Shown here: piece after piece, positions 40,734 through 44,108 of the stretch
Layout of the letters: each line of letters begins with the position of its first letter
Numbering within the stretch: position 1 is the stretch's first letter
From: Streptomyces beihaiensis
GTDB taxonomy: Bacteria; Actinomycetota; Actinomycetes; Streptomycetales; Streptomycetaceae
Direction of reading: 5' to 3'
Assembly: GCF_026274175.1 (NCBI RefSeq)
Contig: NZ_JAPHNL010000272.1
Location: forward strand, 1 to 44,108
Length of the DNA stretch: 44,108 nucleotides
Made by a program: the position numbers and the translations under genes
The notes under the pieces: generated by a model
What the model was told of the DNA's origin: nothing
The model's input: only the letters and a program-made list of their open reading frames with translations
Database searches by the model: none

Positions 40734-42371
40734 CTAGAGTTCGCTCACCTTTCCCTCAGCCACCTCGAAGCGCCTGGTCGTGCGGACCGCGGACAGCATC
40801 CTCCGGTCGTGCGTGACCAGGAGCAGCGTGCCCTGGTAGCTCTCCAGGGCCGACTCCAGCTGCTCGATCGCCGGGAGGTCGAGGTGGTTGGTCGGCTCGT
40901 CGAGGACCAGCAGGTTGACGCCCCTGCCCTGGAGCAGGGCGAGGGCGGCGCGGGTGCGTTCTCCCGGTGAGAGTGTCACCGCGGGGCGCAGCACATGACC
41001 GGCCTTGAGGCCGAACTTGGCGAGCAGGGTGCGCACGTCGGCCGGTTCGGTGTCGGGAACCGCCGCGCCGAACGCGTCGAGCAGTGTCTGCGGTCCGTGG
41101 AACAGGGCGCGTGCCTGGTCGATCTCCCCCACCACGACGCCGGGACCGAGCGTCGCCTGCCCCGCGTCGAGGGCGGTACGGCCCAGCAGCGCGGCGAGGA
41201 GGGTCGACTTGCCGGAGCCGTTGGCCCCGGTGATCGCGACGCGGTCCGCCCAGTCGATCTGGAGCGTGACCGGGCCGAGCCGGAAGTCGCCACGGCGCAG
41301 CTCGGCGTCGCGCAGCGCGGCCACCACGGCGCCCGAGCGGGGCGCCGCCGCGATCTCCATGCGCAGCTCCCACTCCTTGCGGGGCTCCTCGACGACATCC
41401 AGGCGTTCGATCATGCGCTGCGTCTGGCGTGCCTTGGCCGCCTGCTTCTCGCTCGCGTCGCTGCGGAACTTGCGACCGATCTTGTCGCTGTCGGTCGCCT
41501 TGCGGCGGGCGTTCTTGACGCCCTTGTCCATCCAGGTGCGCTGCATCTGGGCGCGCCCTTCGAGCGCCGCCTTCTTGTCCGCGTACTCCTCGTACTCGTC
41601 GCGCGCGTGCCGCCGCGCGACCTCACGTTCCTCCAGGTAGGCGTCGTAGCCGCCGCCGTAGAGGTTGATCTGCTGCTGGGCGAGGTCGAGTTCGAGGATC
41701 TTGGTGACGGTCCGGGTGAGGAACTCGCGGTCGTGGCTGACGACGACGGTGCCCGCGCGCAGGCCCCGCACGAAGGTCTCCAGGCGTTCCAGGCCGTCCA
41801 GGTCGAGGTCGTTGGTCGGCTCGTCCAGGAGGAAGACGTCATAGCGGGACAGGAGGAGGGAGGCGAGGCCCGCGCGTGCCGCCTGGCCGCCGGACAGGGT
41901 CGTCATGGCCTGGTCGAGGCCGACGCTCAGGCCGAGCTGGCCCGCGACCTCCTCGGCGCGCTCGTCCAGGTCGGCGCCGCCCAGATGCAGCCAGCGTTCC
42001 AGGCTCGTCGCGTACGCGTCGTCGGCGCCTGGCGCGCCGTCGACCAGGGCCTGGGTGGCGGCGTCCATCGCGCGCTGGGCGTCGGCGACGCCGGTGCGGC
42101 GGGCCAGGAACGCGCGGACCGTCTCGCCGGGCCTGCGCTCCGGCTCCTGCGGAAGGTGGCCGACGGCCGCGGTCGGCGGGGACAGCCGCAGCTCGCCGTC
42201 CTCCGGGGCGCTCAGGCCCGCGAGGAGGCGCAGCAGGGTGGATTTGCCCGCACCGTTGGCGCCGACGAGCCCGATCACGTCGCCGGGCGCGACGACGAGG
42301 TCGAGCCCGCCGAACAGGGAGCGGTCACCGTGTCCCGCGGCGAGGTTCTTGGCTACGAGGGTGGCAGTCAT
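40734..42371 (-). CDS. ABC-F family ATPase (ribosome-associated type)
   Basis: A 545-residue protein with two ABC ATPase domains and no membrane segments: Walker A GANGAGKST and GANGSGKST, signatures LSGGQAARA and LSPGERTRA, Walker B LLDEPTNDLD and LVLDEPTNHLDL. The linker between domains (about 225-320) is long, charged and Lys/Arg-rich, as in ABC-F proteins that enter the ribosomal E site. Members either help stalled ribosomes or protect them from antibiotics. This one cannot be assigned to either. ATG 42371 follows AGGA nine bases upstream. A possible 46-codon leader ORF ends 11 bases before it. It is convergent with tex. Confidence 0.92.
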   Translation of the reverse strand: MTATLVAKNLAAGHGDRSLFGGLDLVVAPGDVIGLVGANGAGKSTLLRLLAGLSAPEDGELRLSPPTAAVGHLPQEPERRPGETVRAFLARRTGVADAQRAMDAATQALVDGAPGADDAYATSLERWLHLGGADLDERAEEVAGQLGLSVGLDQAMTTLSGGQAARAGLASLLLSRYDVFLLDEPTNDLDLDGLERLETFVRGLRAGTVVVSHDREFLTRTVTKILELDLAQQQINLYGGGYDAYLEEREVARRHARDEYEEYADKKAALEGRAQMQRTWMDKGVKNARRKATDSDKIGRKFRSDASEKQAAKARQTQRMIERLDVVEEPRKEWELRMEIAAAPRSGAVVAALRDAELRRGDFRLGPVTLQIDWADRVAITGANGSGKSTLLAALLGRTALDAGQATLGPGVVVGEIDQARALFHGPQTLLDAFGAAVPDTEPADVRTLLAKFGLKAGHVLRPAVTLSPGERTRAALALLQGRGVNLLVLDEPTNHLDLPAIEQLESALESYQGTLLLVTHDRRMLSAVRTTRRFEVAEGKVSEL

Positions 42372-42382
42372 CAAGGGGGATC

Positions 42383-42523
42383 CTATGCGGCCCGACCAGG
42401 TCGGACTCGGGCGGCCACGTGTCCGGGCCGGGTGGCGGAGCCCCTGTTCCCCGTGGGCGGGCCGGCGGGCGTGGTGAGGCCGCGCAACCGTGCGGGCCGA
42501 GACGCCGGGCGGAGGTGGCGCAT
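42383..42523 (-). CDS. Possible leader ORF upstream of ABC-F gene
   Basis: A 46-codon reading frame from ATG 42523 (MRHLRPASRPARLRGL and so on) ends at TAG 42385-42383, 11 bases before the ABC-F ATG. The product is Arg/Pro/Gly-rich with no domain. The DNA contains GC-rich self-complementary parts such as GGGGCTCCGCC. ABC-F genes are often controlled by ribosome-sensing leader peptides, so this is a candidate. In GC-rich DNA such a frame can occur by chance, and no ribosome-binding site is seen. Confidence 0.25.
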   Translation of the reverse strand: MRHLRPASRPARLRGLTTPAGPPTGNRGSATRPGHVAARVRPGRAA

Positions 42524-42641
42524 GTCGGCCGAATGGCGATCGTGTGGCGGCGGGGGCCGTGGACACGACCGGGGCGCCCGGTGCTGAATGGGCTCGCGGA
42601 CGGCGTCAACCCCCGTCCGGACCCGACGACTTGGAGCATCC

Positions 42642-44108
42642 GTGTACCGCAGACTCATCGTTCCCGGCGCACTCGCGGCCTCCCTCGTGCTGGCGATCCC
42701 GGCATCGGCCGCCGACTTCGAGCCGGGAGCGCCGGGCATCGGCGACCCCTACTACCCGACGTACGGGAACGGCGGCTACGACGTCTCCCACTACGATCTG
42801 CACCTCACCTACCAGCCGAAGACGGATCTGCTGCGGGGCACGGCGACGATCCTCGCCTCCGCCACGCAGGACCTGTCCCGCTTCGACCTCGACTTCGGAC
42901 TGACCGCGAGCGAGGTGCGGGTCAACGGCGAGAAGGCGCGCTTCGCCACGTCGGGCGTGCAGGAGCTGCAGATCACGCCGCCGTCGGGGCTGCCGAAGGG
43001 CTCGCCCTTCACGGTGGTCGTCAAGTACTCCGGCAAGCCGTCGAAGGTGCAGCTGTGGGGTTTCACGTCCTGGCAGCGCACCCCGGACGGCGGTGTGGCC
43101 GCCAACGAGCCGGAGGCTGCGGCCTGGTGGTTCCCGTCCAACGACCACCCCCGCGACAAGGCGACGTACGACGTGTCGGTGGCCGTGCCCGACGGCACCC
43201 AGGCGATCTCCAACGGGACGCTGCAGTCGAAGACGTCGAGGCTGGGCTGGACCCGCTTCGACTGGCGCTCGCACAAGCCGCAGGCGACGTATCTGGCGAC
43301 GCTCGCGGTCGGCAAGTTCGACATCACGACCGGGAGGACGGCCGACGGGCTGCCGGTCGTCAACGCCTACAGCAAGGATCTGGGCGACGACTACGGCGCC
43401 GCGAAGGCGAGCGTGGAACGCACCGGCGAGGTCACCGAGTGGCTGGAGTCGGTGTTCGGGCCCTACCCCTACGACGCGGTCGGCGGATACGTGCCGAACG
43501 TGCCGAGCCACTTCGCGCTCGAGACGCAGACCCGCCCGTTCTACAGCCCGGCCCAGTTCAGGAACGGCGCCAACGTGTCGGTGATCGTGCACGAGCTGGC
43601 CCACCAGTGGTACGGCGACTCCGTCTCCGTCGCCGGCTGGAAGGACATCTGGCTCAACGAGGGCTTCGCCACCTACGCGCAGTGGCTGTGGTCGGAGAAG
43701 GAGGGCGACGGTACCGCGCAGCAGCTCGCCGACTACGCGTACGCGCGGCACCCGGCGAGCGACCCGTTCTGGACGGTGAAGCCGGGCGACCCCGGCCCGG
43801 ACAAGCAGTTCGACGCCGCCGTGTACGACCGGGGGGCGATGGCCATCCAGGCGTTGCGCAACGCGGTGGGCGACAAGGACTTCTTCGCGATTCTGAAGGG
43901 CTGGCCGCGCGTGCGCCGGTACGGCAACGCGAAGATCTCGGACTTCGTGGCGTACGCGGAGAAGGTGTCGGGCAAGCCGTTGGCCTCGCTGTTCGACACA
44001 TGGCTCTATCAGCCCTCGCGGCCCGAGGCGCCCGCGCTGCGCAGCGCGTTCGCGGTGGAACGGCCCGCGTCGTGGCGGCGGATCGAGGCCGCGCACGCCT
44101 GCGCCGGG
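42642..44108 (+). CDS. Secreted M1-family metallopeptidase (C-terminus beyond right edge)
   Basis: 489 codons visible; the gene runs off the right edge. A signal peptide (YRRLIVPGALAASLVLAIP, cleavage near ASA-A at 23-24) marks it for export. The gluzincin zinc site is HELAH (317-321) with the downstream glutamate in NEGFA (E340). The canonical GxMEN exopeptidase motif is not seen. At the equivalent place is SHFALETQTRPF (about 289-300), where Glu294 may do the same job. It should act as a secreted aminopeptidase-type enzyme on peptides outside the cell. GTG 42642 has GGAG five bases upstream. The missing part would hold the helical C-terminal region. Confidence 0.92.
   Translation, partial: MYRRLIVPGALAASLVLAIPASAADFEPGAPGIGDPYYPTYGNGGYDVSHYDLHLTYQPKTDLLRGTATILASATQDLSRFDLDFGLTASEVRVNGEKARFATSGVQELQITPPSGLPKGSPFTVVVKYSGKPSKVQLWGFTSWQRTPDGGVAANEPEAAAWWFPSNDHPRDKATYDVSVAVPDGTQAISNGTLQSKTSRLGWTRFDWRSHKPQATYLATLAVGKFDITTGRTADGLPVVNAYSKDLGDDYGAAKASVERTGEVTEWLESVFGPYPYDAVGGYVPNVPSHFALETQTRPFYSPAQFRNGANVSVIVHELAHQWYGDSVSVAGWKDIWLNEGFATYAQWLWSEKEGDGTAQQLADYAYARHPASDPFWTVKPGDPGPDKQFDAAVYDRGAMAIQALRNAVGDKDFFAILKGWPRVRRYGNAKISDFVAYAEKVSGKPLASLFDTWLYQPSRPEAPALRSAFAVERPASWRRIEAAHACAG

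Noticed and set aside
42606-44096. 496-codon minus-strand frame opposite the M1 peptidase
   Set aside because: Arg/Val/Gly-rich shadow; the plus strand has a signal peptide and HELAH..NEGFA.
1-44108. tRNA or rRNA genes
   Set aside because: No cloverleaf-like or rRNA-like stretches were noticed by eye; a dedicated scan would be needed to be certain.

Overview
The window is high-GC actinobacterial DNA and almost certainly comes from a Streptomyces chromosome. GC-rich codon third positions leave long open shadows in every frame, GTG/TTG/CTG starts and GTGA/ATGA gene overlaps are common, and several Streptomyces-type families occur. These include a CvnA-like sensor kinase, a c-di-AMP riboswitch before a LysM/M23 peptidase, an XRE-cupin regulator and a SCO6745-type protein. 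The species cannot be named from sequence alone. No rRNA, tRNA, CRISPR array, transposase or phage gene was found.

Layout. (1) 1-9.4 kb, mixed genes: truncated sensor kinase, VOC protein, a GntR regulator divergent from an iolE-like/iolC-like pair, a metallo-beta-lactamase-fold hydrolase, an SGNH hydrolase, a LysM-M23 endopeptidase under a c-di-AMP riboswitch, and a tyrosine phosphatase. (2) 9.4-23.2 kb, leftward hopanoid operon: hpnC, hpnD, small ORF, hpnE, polyprenyl diphosphate synthase, shc, hpnG, hpnH, ispG, dxs and hpnO, ending with an XRE-cupin regulator and a tiny membrane protein. dxs and ispG feed the MEP pathway, the prenyl synthase makes farnesyl diphosphate, HpnCDE make squalene, Shc cyclises it, and HpnH/G/O build an amino-type extended hopanoid. 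A type I isopentenyl diphosphate isomerase lies 10 kb away at 33.2 kb. No hpnP, hpnR or hpnN homologue is visible.

(3) 23.5-30.6 kb, leftward seven-gene operon: CDP-alcohol phosphotransferase with an extra N-terminal domain, LicC-like nucleotidyltransferase, archaeal-type glycerol-1-phosphate dehydrogenase homologue, second CDP-alcohol phosphotransferase, GT2 glycosyltransferase, and a Wzm/Wzt-like ABC exporter. A galE-like gene diverges from it. I read this as the route to an undescribed phospho-polyol lipid or exported glycopolymer. It is the best candidate here for new biology.

(4) 31-44 kb, mostly single genes: CDF metal exporter, idi, a MITE-like repeat touching the idi stop codon, SpoIIAB-like ATPase, crotonase-fold protein without the usual catalytic glutamates, DJ-1/PfpI protein beside a GlxA-type regulator, SCO6745-family protein, Tex, ABC-F ATPase, and a secreted M1 peptidase cut by the right edge.

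A recurring feature is that six genes have a -10-like hexamer only 6-8 bases before an ATG with no convincing ribosome-binding site, suggesting leaderless mRNAs. All functional calls rest on reading motifs by eye; no database search was run.
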